Shown here one piece after another: positions 14,907 to 23,988 of a DNA stretch of 64,000 nucleotides. Made by a program: the position numbers and the translations under genes. The DNA comes from Flavobacterium cupreum. GTDB lineage: Bacteria; Bacteroidota; Bacteroidia; Flavobacteriales; Flavobacteriaceae. The stretch is taken from positions 62,001 through 126,000 of the forward strand of contig NZ_QWDM01000014.1 in the NCBI RefSeq assembly GCF_003996965.1, given 5' to 3'. How positions within the stretch are numbered: position 1 is the stretch's first letter; the number at the start of each line of letters is the position of its first letter. A model generated the notes under the pieces. That model worked only from the letters and a program-made list of their open reading frames with translations, did not search any database and was not told where the DNA came from.

Positions 14907-15905
14907 CTAGTCGTTCTGATTTCTCATTCCGAACAGGTCTCCTTGCTGATATAGTTTTAAATCGTCTCTTAAGGCCTGGTAGTTTCTTTGTGTAACAGCC
15001 GGTGCATCTAAATTGCTTAAATCCGGTTTTCCTGCATTTACCCATGCCGTATACCAAAAACTGGCAGTCGCTGTAATGGCTTTTCTCATTTGATTTTCAA
15101 CCATTCCGTTTAACTGCTCATGCAGTTTCTTAGCGTATTCATCAGAGAAAACAGCAGCATTGTATTTACTTTTCAATACTTTTCCATCAGCATCCATTTT
15201 AAAAACCTGATTTTCGGGAGTTCCCGTTCTTAGTTTTTTATCCACGTCAAGCAACGGCTGCGCCAGACTGTGTGTATCGTGAATCATATTCCAGATGGCT
15301 TTATGAACATCTTCATAATATTGCGCCTGCGGAACATTTAATTTATAATTTTTAGCAAATAATTCAGGAAGTTTGCTTTCCCAAAGGGCATGAATTCCTT
15401 TTTGGTCCGTCAATTGTCCGTCATGATTTGCAGAAGTATGCAAAGGCATGTGCGCATCTCCAATGTAATGACCTAAATCTGCAGCAAGAAACAGGATCTC
15501 TGCTCTGTTTTTATCTTTGAAAGCTTTGGTTAATTTAGCCATCATATCTTCTAAATACCACGGTAAAATTCCGTTATCATTTAAAAATTTGGCATCGTAT
15601 TTCTTTTTGGCAGCTTCCATTGTCTGCGGAATGCTGTCTACAGCACCAAAATTCTCCATGTCAAAATAATGTCTTGGATTTTCGTCTTTGTAATTTAAAG
15701 CATATTTACGAATATCCGGTACAGATGCTTCCTGGGTAATAAAATCAATGTGATTGTAAAAAAAGACCTGAAGTTGTTGAGGCAAAGCCATAACAGCAGC
15801 TTTATTGATACGTTCGTGCCCCACGATTCCCCAGGATAATGTCAAGAATCCAATTCCTAATACTAAAAGAGCAATTAGTCTTGGTTTCATTTTAAAGTTT
15901 TTCAT
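14907..15905 (-). CDS. S1/P1-type zinc nuclease, secreted
   Basis: A 332-residue exported single-strand-specific nuclease or phosphodiesterase with a trinuclear zinc centre. A signal peptide (1-24) precedes W25, which after cleavage would be the N-terminal residue that ligates zinc in this family. Further ligands fit H30, D64, H79 in NPRHYFDME, H146 and D150 in HYIGDAHMPLH and H156. It probably serves nucleic-acid scavenging or phosphate release in the periplasm. It is a lone gene with its own promoter, ending against a bidirectional terminator. Confidence 0.94.
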   Translation of the reverse strand: MKNFKMKPRLIALLVLGIGFLTLSWGIVGHERINKAAVMALPQQLQVFFYNHIDFITQEASVPDIRKYALNYKDENPRHYFDMENFGAVDSIPQTMEAAKKKYDAKFLNDNGILPWYLEDMMAKLTKAFKDKNRAEILFLAADLGHYIGDAHMPLHTSANHDGQLTDQKGIHALWESKLPELFAKNYKLNVPQAQYYEDVHKAIWNMIHDTHSLAQPLLDVDKKLRTGTPENQVFKMDADGKVLKSKYNAAVFSDEYAKKLHEQLNGMVENQMRKAITATASFWYTAWVNAGKPDLSNLDAPAVTQRNYQALRDDLKLYQQGDLFGMRNQND

Positions 15906-15926
15906 TTGTAATTTTTATTAGGAGTG

Positions 15927-15957
15927 CAAATCTATATTCAATTTAAGGATAATACAA
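15927..15957 (-). promoter_or_regulatory. Promoter of the S1/P1 nuclease gene
   Basis: Minus strand TTG (15957-15955), 20 bases, TAGATTTG (15934-15927). The -7 box is 22 bases before the ATG. Good match to the Bacteroidota pattern. Confidence 0.75.
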
Positions 15958-16077
15958 AATAATACGGATAAATATTGTGTTAATTTCATAATGTTTAATT
16001 CTAAAAGCCATACTAAGATAAGTTCATATTAAAAGTTTCTTCGTAGTTTCGTTTTATTATATTTTAAAATTTCACAT

Positions 16078-17028
16078 ATGCGCCTGATTCGCTTACGAAT
16101 AGTCTTTTTAATTTTTACTTCTGTTTGTACTGCACAAGATATTGTAGAGCTTAAAAACGTTAACGATACGATTTTAAATACCAAAAGGCAATTGCAGGTA
16201 AATACTCCGTTTGATGCAGTAAAAACAATGCAAAAATTATTTCCCGGTAAATTATATAACTTATCTGATCATAATACTTTTGTAAGCTGGAATTGCAAGA
16301 ACTGTAAAACCGCTTCCTATACTGATGTTAATGGTATTGACGGAGACCAGATATTCCCCTACAACAATGGTGTTGCTACAAGATTGCTTTCTGATATCGA
16401 TTATACCGATTCGAAAGGAAATCAATATAAGCTGTTGTTTTTTAACCATTCCTTTTATGATGCGGACGGATTGCAAACCAGCAGATTTTCGGGTGGTCTT
16501 GTCGGAATTGCCAAGTTTACCAAAAATGATAAAATATGGCAAATGAGATCTTTTCAACCAGGCATTGCCGCTTTTGGTGCCTTTTCCCAGTCGCCTAAAC
16601 CTAAGCTGACAGAAATTGGAGAGGATCAGTTTGCTTTTACTTTGCTGCAGGTCAATGGCGGTGCCGGAGGTCCATTTGAAGGAACTCTTTATCTTGTTGC
16701 CGGATTTGATGGCAAATATCAGTCGATTATGGAAGTCCATGATTATCAGCTTACCAATAGTGAAAGCGTAACGTGGTCAAGTTCTTATACTGTTATAAAC
16801 GATACTGCTAAAAAACATTTCAGGGATATTGTGATTAAAACAAAAGGTTCTTTTGATAAAGCGGCACAGGCTAAAGATGAATTTGAAGTAAATCTCCCGG
16901 CTGAGATAGCGGCCATGGCAAAAACAAAAAAGAAATTTAGTTTTGAGATTGAAAAGCGTTTTTCTTTTAAAGGAAAATCATATAAGATGACAGCGAAGCC
17001 AGTTGTAAAATTTCTAGATGTAAAATAA
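16078..17028 (+). CDS. Secreted protein of unknown function
   Basis: A 316-residue protein with a signal peptide (about 1-19, ending CTAQ). I do not recognise a family. Visible features are a Cys pair in WNCKNCKTASY (about 72-82), a central beta-rich region with GGVVGIAKF-like and VNGGAGGPFEGTLYLVAGF segments, and a Lys-rich C-terminal third with an FSFEIEKRFSFKG stretch. It reads like a periplasmic or outer-surface beta-rich protein. It is monocistronic and converges on the yeiH-like gene with a 13-bp gap. Confidence 0.85.
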   Translation: MRLIRLRIVFLIFTSVCTAQDIVELKNVNDTILNTKRQLQVNTPFDAVKTMQKLFPGKLYNLSDHNTFVSWNCKNCKTASYTDVNGIDGDQIFPYNNGVATRLLSDIDYTDSKGNQYKLLFFNHSFYDADGLQTSRFSGGLVGIAKFTKNDKIWQMRSFQPGIAAFGAFSQSPKPKLTEIGEDQFAFTLLQVNGGAGGPFEGTLYLVAGFDGKYQSIMEVHDYQLTNSESVTWSSSYTVINDTAKKHFRDIVIKTKGSFDKAAQAKDEFEVNLPAEIAAMAKTKKKFSFEIEKRFSFKGKSYKMTAKPVVKFLDVK

Positions 17029-17041
17029 ATCAGTTTTTTTA

Positions 17042-18004
17042 TTAAAAATATAAAATAGAAGCCAATGCCAAACCAGCGATAAATATCCACAGAAAAACGC
17101 CCTGAAGTAAAGGCTTCACTCCTACTGATTTTAGCGTATTCACATTTAAAGTTGCACCGATAAGAAACAGTGTGATCGTTAGTCCAATTTTCGCAATACC
17201 CACAATAGAGGGTGCAACAATGGCTGTTGCAGGTACATAAGTATTTAAGAGCATGGCTAAAACAAACCATCCGATAAAATAAGGAATTTTGATTTTGCTG
17301 TTTTTATTTTTGAATAAAACCGCGGTAAAAACTGAAATCGGAATGATCCATAAAGCTCTGGCCAGTTTTACCGTCGTGGCGATTTGCAGGGCTTCAGCAC
17401 CGTATTTATTGGCGGCTCCCACTACTGAACTGGTATCATGAATGGCAATGGCACACCACAGTCCAAATTCTCTCTGGGATAAATCCAGCTGATGTCCGAT
17501 AAACGGAAATACAAACAACGCAATTGAGTTTAAGATAAAAATTACTCCTAAAGCAATAGAGGTCTGATTTTCACTGGATTTGATTACAGGAGAAATGGCT
17601 GCTATAGCACTTCCGCCACAAATAGCAGTGCCGCATGAAATTAAGTGTGACGTTTTTTTATCTGTCTTGAACCACTTTCCCAGTAAAGTCCCGAAAATTA
17701 AGGTACTGACAATTGAAAATATCGTCAGCAACAAACCTTCCGTCCCGGCCGAAATAGCGCTTACAGCATTCATGCCAAATCCTAAACCAACTACCGAAAA
17801 TTGCAGCAAAAATGTAATCGCCTTATGATTGAATGCTGAAAATGGATTCCCAAAAACATTGACGATCAGGACCCCCAATAACAAAGCGACTGGCGGAGAA
17901 ATAAGAGAAAATAAACAAAAAATCACAATCAGTCCAAAAAGGGCCTGTTGAAAATAAATGCTGACTTCTATTAAATGTGATGCGGGATGGTGCTGTGTTT
18001 TCAA
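17042..18004 (-). CDS. YeiH-family putative sulfate/sulfonate exporter
   Basis: A 320-residue polytopic inner-membrane protein of the UPF0324/YeiH family, with about ten hydrophobic helices and the conserved stretches NVFGNPFSAFN, SCGTAICGGSAIAA and WCAIAIHDTSSVVGAA. The family has been linked to export of sulfur compounds, but its transport substrate is poorly established. It lies 74 bp downstream of a LysR regulator in the same direction, and the gap contains inverted repeats suited to LysR binding. The pair probably forms a self-regulated unit. Confidence 0.92.
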   Translation of the reverse strand: MKTQHHPASHLIEVSIYFQQALFGLIVIFCLFSLISPPVALLLGVLIVNVFGNPFSAFNHKAITFLLQFSVVGLGFGMNAVSAISAGTEGLLLTIFSIVSTLIFGTLLGKWFKTDKKTSHLISCGTAICGGSAIAAISPVIKSSENQTSIALGVIFILNSIALFVFPFIGHQLDLSQREFGLWCAIAIHDTSSVVGAANKYGAEALQIATTVKLARALWIIPISVFTAVLFKNKNSKIKIPYFIGWFVLAMLLNTYVPATAIVAPSIVGIAKIGLTITLFLIGATLNVNTLKSVGVKPLLQGVFLWIFIAGLALASILYF

Positions 18005-18026
18005 AATAAATTAACTGATAATTACC

Positions 18027-18075
18027 TGACAAAGGTCTGTCAATTTTATTGTAATCACCAATTGTTAATTACAAT
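18027..18075. promoter_or_regulatory. Candidate LysR operator between lysR-type gene and yeiH-like gene
   Basis: ATTGTAAT (18048-18055) and ATTACAAT (18068-18075) are perfect 8-bp inverted arms 12 bases apart. A second dyad, TGACA-6-TGTCA, is at 18027-18042. Both lie in the 74-bp gap upstream of the transporter gene, and LysR-type proteins typically bind such dyads. Confidence 0.5.
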
Positions 18076-18078
18076 CGA

Positions 18079-18975
18079 CTATAACTTCAGGTTATAATAA
18101 GCAGCCATATTTTGAATAAACAATTCCGATAAAGGATCTGATTTACCCATCAGGGTGATGATATAAAAATATCTTTCAATCGTTAAATCTTCAACATCCA
18201 AGACTATTAATTCATTATTTTTCAACTCCTTACCTACTGCATGTATAGACATAAAAGCAAAACAGTCTGAATTCAACAAATATGATTTTATGCTTTCAGT
18301 ACTTCCCAATTGCATTTCGATTTGCAAATCGGTTATTTTTACGTTTACTTGTTTCAGGCCATATTCAATAACCTCAAGTGTTCCGGAGCCTCTTTCACGT
18401 GTGATGAATTTCATTGCTTTTAAATCGCTTAATGAAATTTCATTTTGCAGGAGGAATGGATTTTTACTGTTGCACACTAAAACCAATTCATCTTTCAAAA
18501 AGGGAATGTATCTGATCGACTGATTTCTGGACTGCCCTTCTACAATTCCAATTTCAATTTCCTTATTGATTAAGGCGTTTTCAATTTGCTCCGTATTTCC
18601 ATTAAGCAAATTGACTTTTATCTCCTGTTGCTTTTGGTGAAAACGGGCCAGAACGGGAGAAATAATATATTGTGAAATGGTTGTGCTTGATCCCAGACGC
18701 AGTAAGCCCTGTCGTTTGTTGACAAACGTACTCATGTCAAAGTCTATTTTGCGATAGATTTCGAAAATATTTTTGGTGTGTTTTAATAAGATTTCCCCAG
18801 CGGGAGTTAGGGCTATTTTGGAACCGTTTCGTTCAAAAAGCTTGATTTTATAAGTTTCTTCTAATTCCTGAATATGTTTGGAAACAGCCGGTTGTGTAAT
18901 ATACAATTCGCTTGCCGCCTTTGTAAAGTTAAGCCTGAGCGCAACGGTGTGAAATACTTTTAGCCTGAAATCCAT
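18079..18975 (-). CDS. LysR-family transcriptional regulator
   Basis: A 298-residue regulator. The N-terminal winged helix-turn-helix (1-60) is standard, with FHTVALRLNFTKAASELYITQPAVSKHIQELE-type sequence, and a linker helix follows. The remainder is a periplasmic-binding-like effector domain (about 90-295). The gene directly upstream of and collinear with a YeiH transporter suggests control of that transporter, as for CbbR/CysB-like LysR proteins next to yeiH in other bacteria. The effector is unknown. Confidence 0.93.
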   Translation of the reverse strand: MDFRLKVFHTVALRLNFTKAASELYITQPAVSKHIQELEETYKIKLFERNGSKIALTPAGEILLKHTKNIFEIYRKIDFDMSTFVNKRQGLLRLGSSTTISQYIISPVLARFHQKQQEIKVNLLNGNTEQIENALINKEIEIGIVEGQSRNQSIRYIPFLKDELVLVCNSKNPFLLQNEISLSDLKAMKFITRERGSGTLEVIEYGLKQVNVKITDLQIEMQLGSTESIKSYLLNSDCFAFMSIHAVGKELKNNELIVLDVEDLTIERYFYIITLMGKSDPLSELFIQNMAAYYNLKL

Positions 18976-19071
18976 TGTATTAGCAGTTTTGTTTCATGTT
19001 TAAAGTTTCAGGTTACAATTCGGGCCAATTCAAAACCTTTGAACCTTTGTTCCTATGAACCTTTGTACCTT
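18976..19071. repeat. Spacer with GTTTCAGGTTT and CCTTTGAACCTTTG words
   Basis: 18991-19016 is one arm of the GTTTCATGTTTAAAGTTTCAGG family. 19036-19070 is a run of CCTTTGAA/CCTTTG words. The same CCTTTGAACCTTTG phrase appears at 21138-21160 on the other side of the neighbouring 675-residue gene. Confidence 0.45.
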
Positions 19072-21099
19072 TTAAAGTAATCCATTATACTTCCTGACAA
19101 ACCATTCGGTTGTCAGTAAAGCAACAATCAGAATCAGCAACCAAACCCAGTCAATTAAAGGTGTTTTAGTCGAGATATTTTTTTCTATCGATTTGTACTC
19201 TTTATTTTCCAAAAGTGTTTTAATCAGCTCTGCTACCTGGTTCTGGAAAAAAGCTTTTCCATTGGTTTGTAAAGCTAACTGTTTCATTTTCAAAACATCA
19301 GGGTTTACAAACTGTTTTTCAATGTCAAAATCCAAAATTTCAAAATGTCCTGTATAGCTGGTATTTGTATTTAACTCCTTTACCGAAAAATTATATTTCC
19401 CTGCAGCCAAACCGTCCAGATTAACAGAAAAGGAATTGTTTCCTTTTAGCAAATCGTAGTTTTTGGTTTGCTTGGTTACGGCGTTGGTTACATTTATGGT
19501 AAGTCTTGCTTTTTCGTCGAATTCGTAGTTTTTGTTGAAATATTGCGCATTGATTACGATTGCTTCCCCGGAATTATAGAAACTTTCATGCGTTACAACC
19601 AATGATTTTCGGGACGTTGCTGAAGCTAAATACTGAATGATCTTATCCGTAAAAATATCATACTTTTCAAAAGACTGATTATCGATATGGCTTTGCATAC
19701 GCCATTTCCAGCTGTTTTCACCTAAAAGAAAAGCGGTCCTTTTACCCTGGTTTTCGGCGAAAGCCAGTAGAGGCGCATTCGTAGAAACATTTCTGATTTT
19801 TGAAGAAAGCAAAACTGATACATTTCCATTGGTGGTGATGGTACCGAATAAATTTTGCAAAGGCGGGAAATTCTCGAAACCTATATTGTCAGTAGCAAAC
19901 AGATTAAATTGTGACTGAAATTCGCTTAAATAATCTTCTCTTTGATTACTCATTTTGAAGATCAGATTGTTCTGCTGCTGATTCAGAAAATTAAAATCGG
20001 TATTGGTTCCGGTAATAATAAAAGTATTGGTTCCTGCCAGTTTATTGTTGTCGAAAATTGTTTTGAAAGCGGCTGTCGGCTGGTATAAAACCAAGACAGA
20101 AATATCCTGTAACAAATTGATTTCGTTTGGCTTGACCAATATCACCTTACGTTGTGCATTACTCTCAATCGAACGTTTTAATGCCGCAATATCGGGATGG
20201 TTTATCGCCGAAACTATTGCAATTACCGACTTTTGATCTATGACTTCTACAGCAAAATTCTTGATGTTATTATAGCTGTTTTTCTCTTTTGCATTTGATG
20301 AAATACTGGCTTTAAAAACCTGCAGCCCTACTTTATCGGCAGGTAAAAGCAGATTTAAAGTAGCTGTCTTTTTAGAAGATGAAAAAGATACTTTTTCTTT
20401 GGCAATAACAGAATTTCCCTGAACAATGGAAAAATCTGCCGTGGTATTTTTGTCCCCGGCGTATTGAAGAAATACTTCAACCGGAAATTTATTTTTATGA
20501 AAAGCGTATTTATTTACGTTGAGCTGATTGATTTTTAAATCAAAAAAAGTAGTGGTATCCCCAACAATTAAAGGATATACTTTATTCAGAGGATCAAAAC
20601 GATACACATAGTCGTTTCCTGTGGTCTGATTTCCATCGGTAATAATAACGGTTGGAAAAACAGTATTCCTGTTGATGCTCTTTAGATTTTGGGCAACGGC
20701 ATCTAAATTGGTTTGTTTTCCTTTGAAATCAAATGCTGTTGAAGGCTTTAGTTCCGTATCGAACTGATACGACTGAATTTCAAATTTTTCCTGAAGTGCA
20801 GGATTTGAAACCAGTTCCCGGTACAATTCAGTAACTTTTTTATCTGATTTTAAAGCTGTAATCGAACTCGAATTATCAACTGCGATTGCCAAAGGCGTTT
20901 TTGTAACTTCGAGGGCATTTTTAGTCACAATCGGATTAATCAATAATACCAATAAAGCAAAAATGGCCAAAAAACGTAAAAAAGCCAAAAGCACCATCAC
21001 ATTGGATTTACTTTTGGCTTTAAAAAAATATTGAAAATACGACAAACCACCGGCTATTACTAAAGAAAGTAATAATAATAAAATCGTATTTGTAGTCAT
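19072..21099 (-). CDS. BatA/vWA-like inner-membrane protein
   Basis: A 675-residue protein with two N-terminal membrane helices (about 5-25 and 34-58), a von Willebrand A-like domain opening LAIAVDNSSSI (the DxSxS metal site) from about residue 90, beta-rich extracytoplasmic regions, and a C-terminal membrane helix (about 645-665). This layout is typical of the Bacteroidota membrane proteins related to BatA/BatB. No partner MoxR or other Bat genes are nearby. The function is not established; a protein-binding scaffold at the inner membrane is likely. It is collinear with, and 76 bp downstream of, fabG. Confidence 0.85.
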   Translation of the reverse strand: MTTNTILLLLLSLVIAGGLSYFQYFFKAKSKSNVMVLLAFLRFLAIFALLVLLINPIVTKNALEVTKTPLAIAVDNSSSITALKSDKKVTELYRELVSNPALQEKFEIQSYQFDTELKPSTAFDFKGKQTNLDAVAQNLKSINRNTVFPTVIITDGNQTTGNDYVYRFDPLNKVYPLIVGDTTTFFDLKINQLNVNKYAFHKNKFPVEVFLQYAGDKNTTADFSIVQGNSVIAKEKVSFSSSKKTATLNLLLPADKVGLQVFKASISSNAKEKNSYNNIKNFAVEVIDQKSVIAIVSAINHPDIAALKRSIESNAQRKVILVKPNEINLLQDISVLVLYQPTAAFKTIFDNNKLAGTNTFIITGTNTDFNFLNQQQNNLIFKMSNQREDYLSEFQSQFNLFATDNIGFENFPPLQNLFGTITTNGNVSVLLSSKIRNVSTNAPLLAFAENQGKRTAFLLGENSWKWRMQSHIDNQSFEKYDIFTDKIIQYLASATSRKSLVVTHESFYNSGEAIVINAQYFNKNYEFDEKARLTINVTNAVTKQTKNYDLLKGNNSFSVNLDGLAAGKYNFSVKELNTNTSYTGHFEILDFDIEKQFVNPDVLKMKQLALQTNGKAFFQNQVAELIKTLLENKEYKSIEKNISTKTPLIDWVWLLILIVALLTTEWFVRKYNGLL

Positions 21100-21175
21100 A
21101 TTTGTAATTTAATGAGAAGATTAATAATTCAAAGAAAAACCTTTGAACCTTTGCAACTTAGAACCTCAGTAACTT

Positions 21176-21922
21176 CTAAGTAAGCATTCCTCCACAAACA
21201 TTCAAAACCTGGCCTGTAATATAAGCACTCATATCTGATGCAAGAAACAAGCAGGCATTGGCAACATCTTCAGTTGTTCCGCCACGTTTCAAAGGAATTC
21301 CTTCTCTCCATCCTTTTACGACATCTTCACTTAATTTTGCAGTCATTTCAGTTTCAATAAATCCGGGAGCAATTGCGTTGCAGCGAATGTTACGGGAACC
21401 CAATTCCAGGGCAACCGATTTTGTAAAACCTATAGCACCTGCTTTGGAAGCCGCATAGTTCGTCTGACCTGCATTTCCGGAAACCCCTACTACAGAACTT
21501 ATATTAATAATTGAACCTGCACGTTTTTTCAGGAATGTTTTCTGAATTGCTTTTGTCATATTAAAGACAGACTTCAGGTTAACATCAATTACCTGATCGA
21601 AATCTGCTTCAGACATACGCATCAGCAAATTATCTTTGGTAATTCCGGCATTGTTAATCAGGATATCTACTGTTCCGAAATCAGCCAAAACAGCGTCTAC
21701 AAAAGTTTGAGCTTCATTAAAATCGGCTGCATTCGACTGGTATCCTTTAGCTTTAACGCCTAAACTGTTCAGTTCAGCCTCCAAAGCTTCTGCCGAAGCA
21801 GCAGATGAGCTGTAGGTGAAAGCTACGTTTGCACCGTGTTTCGCAAAAACTTCAGCAATTCCTTTTCCAATTCCACGACTAGCACCCGTAATAATGGCCA
21901 CTTTTCCTTCTAGTAATTTCAT
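21176..21922 (-). CDS. fabG: 3-oxoacyl-[acyl-carrier-protein] reductase FabG
   Basis: An NADPH-dependent short-chain dehydrogenase that reduces beta-ketoacyl-ACP in fatty-acid elongation. With ATG at 21922 the protein has 248 residues. The cofactor loop TGASRGIG (12-19), NNAG (90-93) and catalytic S143, Y156 and K160 (YAASK) are present, and the C terminus YITGQVLNVCGGM is FabG-like. A longer reading from TTG at 21928 is less likely because that codon lies inside a TAATTTTG box. FabG is the best name, though SDR paralogues with other substrates exist. Confidence 0.93.
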   Translation of the reverse strand: MKLLEGKVAIITGASRGIGKGIAEVFAKHGANVAFTYSSSAASAEALEAELNSLGVKAKGYQSNAADFNEAQTFVDAVLADFGTVDILINNAGITKDNLLMRMSEADFDQVIDVNLKSVFNMTKAIQKTFLKKRAGSIINISSVVGVSGNAGQTNYAASKAGAIGFTKSVALELGSRNIRCNAIAPGFIETEMTAKLSEDVVKGWREGIPLKRGGTTEDVANACLFLASDMSAYITGQVLNVCGGMLT

Positions 21923-21925
21923 ATT

Positions 21926-21933
21926 CAAAATTA
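21926..21933 (-). promoter_or_regulatory. -7 box 3 bases upstream of fabG ATG
   Basis: TAATTTTG on the minus strand, then AAT and the ATG. If this box is used, transcription would start at or within a few bases of the start codon, giving a leaderless or nearly leaderless mRNA. No -33 TTG is seen. Confidence 0.4.
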
Positions 21934-22145
21934 AATTTAATATTTATTTGTAGCTAATCCTGCTATCCATTTCAATCTTTTATGTTTTTAAAGAAAAAAC
22001 ACAAAAGGATTTCCATTTCTATCAGGGCTATGAACGACTCGTCAAATATATGATAATTCCCTTTTTAAAAAAAAACAATTGTCGGTCATTTCAAGTATAA
22101 ATACCAAATACAACAATTGAAACATTTTCAAATTAGCAAAAAAAT

Positions 22146-22173
22146 AAAAAAACCAGTAGTTGTTTTCTACTGG
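22146..22173 (-). terminator. Terminator of the double-glycine peptide gene
   Basis: On the minus strand CCAGTAG - AAAACAA - CTACTGG followed by seven Ts. It begins 9 bases after the stop codon, consistent with a monocistronic small transcript. Confidence 0.88.
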
Positions 22174-22182
22174 CATGGGGTA

Positions 22183-22383
22183 TTATGGTTTTAAAAGGGG
22201 TTCTTCCGGAAATGGCTCAAGCGGCTCCACCGGAGTGACCGGAGGAAGCATAATGCATGGCCCGTTATAAGGAAATGGTGTCCATGGTATGGTACATCTC
22301 TGACCGCCGCTTCCATTCATGTTTTTTAGTTCTTCTCTACTTAATACTTCAACTCCTGAAAAATTCAAAATTGTTTTTAACAT
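22183..22383 (-). CDS. Double-glycine-leader small peptide with proline-rich core (bacteriocin-like precursor)
   Basis: A 66-residue peptide from ATG at 22383. The leader MLKTILNFSGVEVLSREELK then NMNGSGG matches the hydrophobic, SxxE/Lys-type leaders ending in GG that are cut and exported by peptidase-containing ABC transporters in Flavobacteria. The predicted core after GG (residue 27) has 39 residues with 12 prolines, two cysteines (C30, C43) and an acidic Pro-Glu tail. An in-frame ATG at 22464 would add 27 residues, but the leader motif starts at the internal Met. No transporter or modifying enzyme gene lies nearby, so export would act in trans. Bacteriocin or signalling function is inferred. 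Confidence 0.75.
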   Translation of the reverse strand: MLKTILNFSGVEVLSREELKNMNGSGGQRCTIPWTPFPYNGPCIMLPPVTPVEPLEPFPEEPLLKP

Positions 22384-22542
22384 CATAACAGGTTGTTTAA
22401 TATTTTGTTCCCTCAAACTTTTTGTTGGTTGTTGAGTTTCAGACCTGTAAATAACCTTAAGCATAAAATTTCGGTGTTAAATATAAGAAAAAATTTATAT
22501 TAAATAGAATAATAACAAGAAAATATTTATTTAATTGTTATC

Positions 22543-22568
22543 AAAAAAGCAGCCCACAAGTGAGCTGC
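22543..22568 (-). terminator. Terminator at the end of the SusCD operon
   Basis: Minus strand GCAGCTCAC/GTGGGCTGC arms followed by TTTTTT, 38 bases after the stop of the DUF4302 lipoprotein gene. It marks the end of the sigma-FecR-SusCD transcript. Confidence 0.88.
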
Positions 22569-22605
22569 ATCTTATCCAAAAATTAAAAAACTAAAAATAA
22601 AAATC

Positions 22606-23955
22606 TTAATTAAGTTTCCAGGTGGTCATTCGGAATGAACTTGAAGCACTTGTAAACGTGTAAACCGGTTCTGTATAAAAAAGTTTAAAATTTTCTCTCT
22701 TCACATAAACACCATCGGCATTTACGAGATGTTTATCAAATTCCTTAAGGAATGCAGGACTTCCCACAGTGGTATTGCCATTCCATGATTTATGAGTCAG
22801 AATAACTTTTTTGCCCACCGGATCTTCTGTTACATTTACATAATGGAATATTGCTGCTCTTCCTGCAAATGTGTAATAGATAAAATTCCCAAGTGAATGA
22901 TTCAGGTAAAGCTGCACAGAAGTAATCGTTACACCTGCCGGTAATGACGCATTGATTCCGGCTAATTCCTGAACAAACAATTCGGAATTTGTCGGAGCGT
23001 CTTCGGTATAGTCGCCCACGTAATATCCAAACCACGCGTGTGGACTTCCTGGAAGTAATATTTTATAATCATCTGTCAATCTCAGCGGTGCATTACTGTA
23101 TTTAATGACAGCACTTACGCCTCCCGTTCCTGTTGCGGTAAAGCTTTCGCTGGCTTCGTCGTACACGAAGTTTGTAAGGCTCTGTCCTGCCACTTTTAAT
23201 GCCGGGCTTACGACAAGACCTGTTGGTGTATAACCTACTCCCATGCTAACTACTTCTGAAGAACCTGCATCCAGCGAAGAAGAGGAAGCGTATCTGGATA
23301 ACGGATTGTATCCAAATTCATATTTCTTAATCGATTTTCCATCATTGATCTCAAGCAATTTGAATAAAGGTTTATCGATTCCTCCCACTAAATTTTGCTC
23401 CGATAAGAGATTTTTAGACAAATCTGCCCAATCTTGCTGGGTGGCTTTTACAAAACGTACTTCTTTTACTAATCTGTTGCTTTTAAAAAGCAGATCACCA
23501 TTTTCCTGTCCGTAATATAAAAACTGGAAATCGCCCATGTATCCCTTACCTCTTAAAGCAGTTGTCGGATAATTATTGGAATCTGATAAAAGATGTATCT
23601 TATTGAATGTTGTGAATACTACACTGACTGTACTTCCCAGCACCACATCATATTCACTTTCATGTTTTAAAATATCATCATCAAAATCAGATGCCATTAC
23701 TACTTTTCCATCGGCAGCGAATTTAAACAGATGTGTAAAACCTCCCAATTGTGTGTCATCCGTAAAGTAAACCGCTTTCCAGCCAAATTCCGAAGAAAGC
23801 AATGCATCCTTTAATTCTTTTTTTTGTGCATTCAGACGTTCCGATGGGGTCTGATCAAAAATCTGTTCTGCTTCTGTGCTATTTGTACAGGCACCTAAGG
23901 CGTATACTGCCAGAAAGGCAACCATTAAGTACTTCAATATATTTTTTGGTTTCAT
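22606..23955 (-). CDS. DUF4302-like lipoprotein of the SusCD cluster
   Basis: A 449-residue lipoprotein. The lipobox ALGAC places the lipidated Cys at 23. The N-terminal region with SERLNAQKKELKDALLSS, GWKAVYFTDDTQ and FKFAADGKVVMASDFD resembles the DUF4302 family found beside SusCD genes. Such accessory surface lipoproteins probably help bind or process the ligand imported by SusC. It is the last gene of the operon, 33 bp after the metallohydrolase gene and followed by a terminator. The substrate is unknown. Confidence 0.85.
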   Translation of the reverse strand: MKPKNILKYLMVAFLAVYALGACTNSTEAEQIFDQTPSERLNAQKKELKDALLSSEFGWKAVYFTDDTQLGGFTHLFKFAADGKVVMASDFDDDILKHESEYDVVLGSTVSVVFTTFNKIHLLSDSNNYPTTALRGKGYMGDFQFLYYGQENGDLLFKSNRLVKEVRFVKATQQDWADLSKNLLSEQNLVGGIDKPLFKLLEINDGKSIKKYEFGYNPLSRYASSSSLDAGSSEVVSMGVGYTPTGLVVSPALKVAGQSLTNFVYDEASESFTATGTGGVSAVIKYSNAPLRLTDDYKILLPGSPHAWFGYYVGDYTEDAPTNSELFVQELAGINASLPAGVTITSVQLYLNHSLGNFIYYTFAGRAAIFHYVNVTEDPVGKKVILTHKSWNGNTTVGSPAFLKEFDKHLVNADGVYVKRENFKLFYTEPVYTFTSASSSFRMTTWKLN

Positions 23956-23988
23956 AATTTTACTTTTATAAATTGTACATTAAAGTGC

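Noticed and set aside
16261..16740. Minus-strand reading of 159 codons opposite the secreted unknown protein
   Set aside because: The plus-strand gene has a signal peptide and normal codon use; the opposite frame has none of these.
22384..22464. Longer N terminus of the double-glycine peptide
   Set aside because: The extra 27 residues precede the leader motif and lack the look of an export leader; kept as a possibility only.
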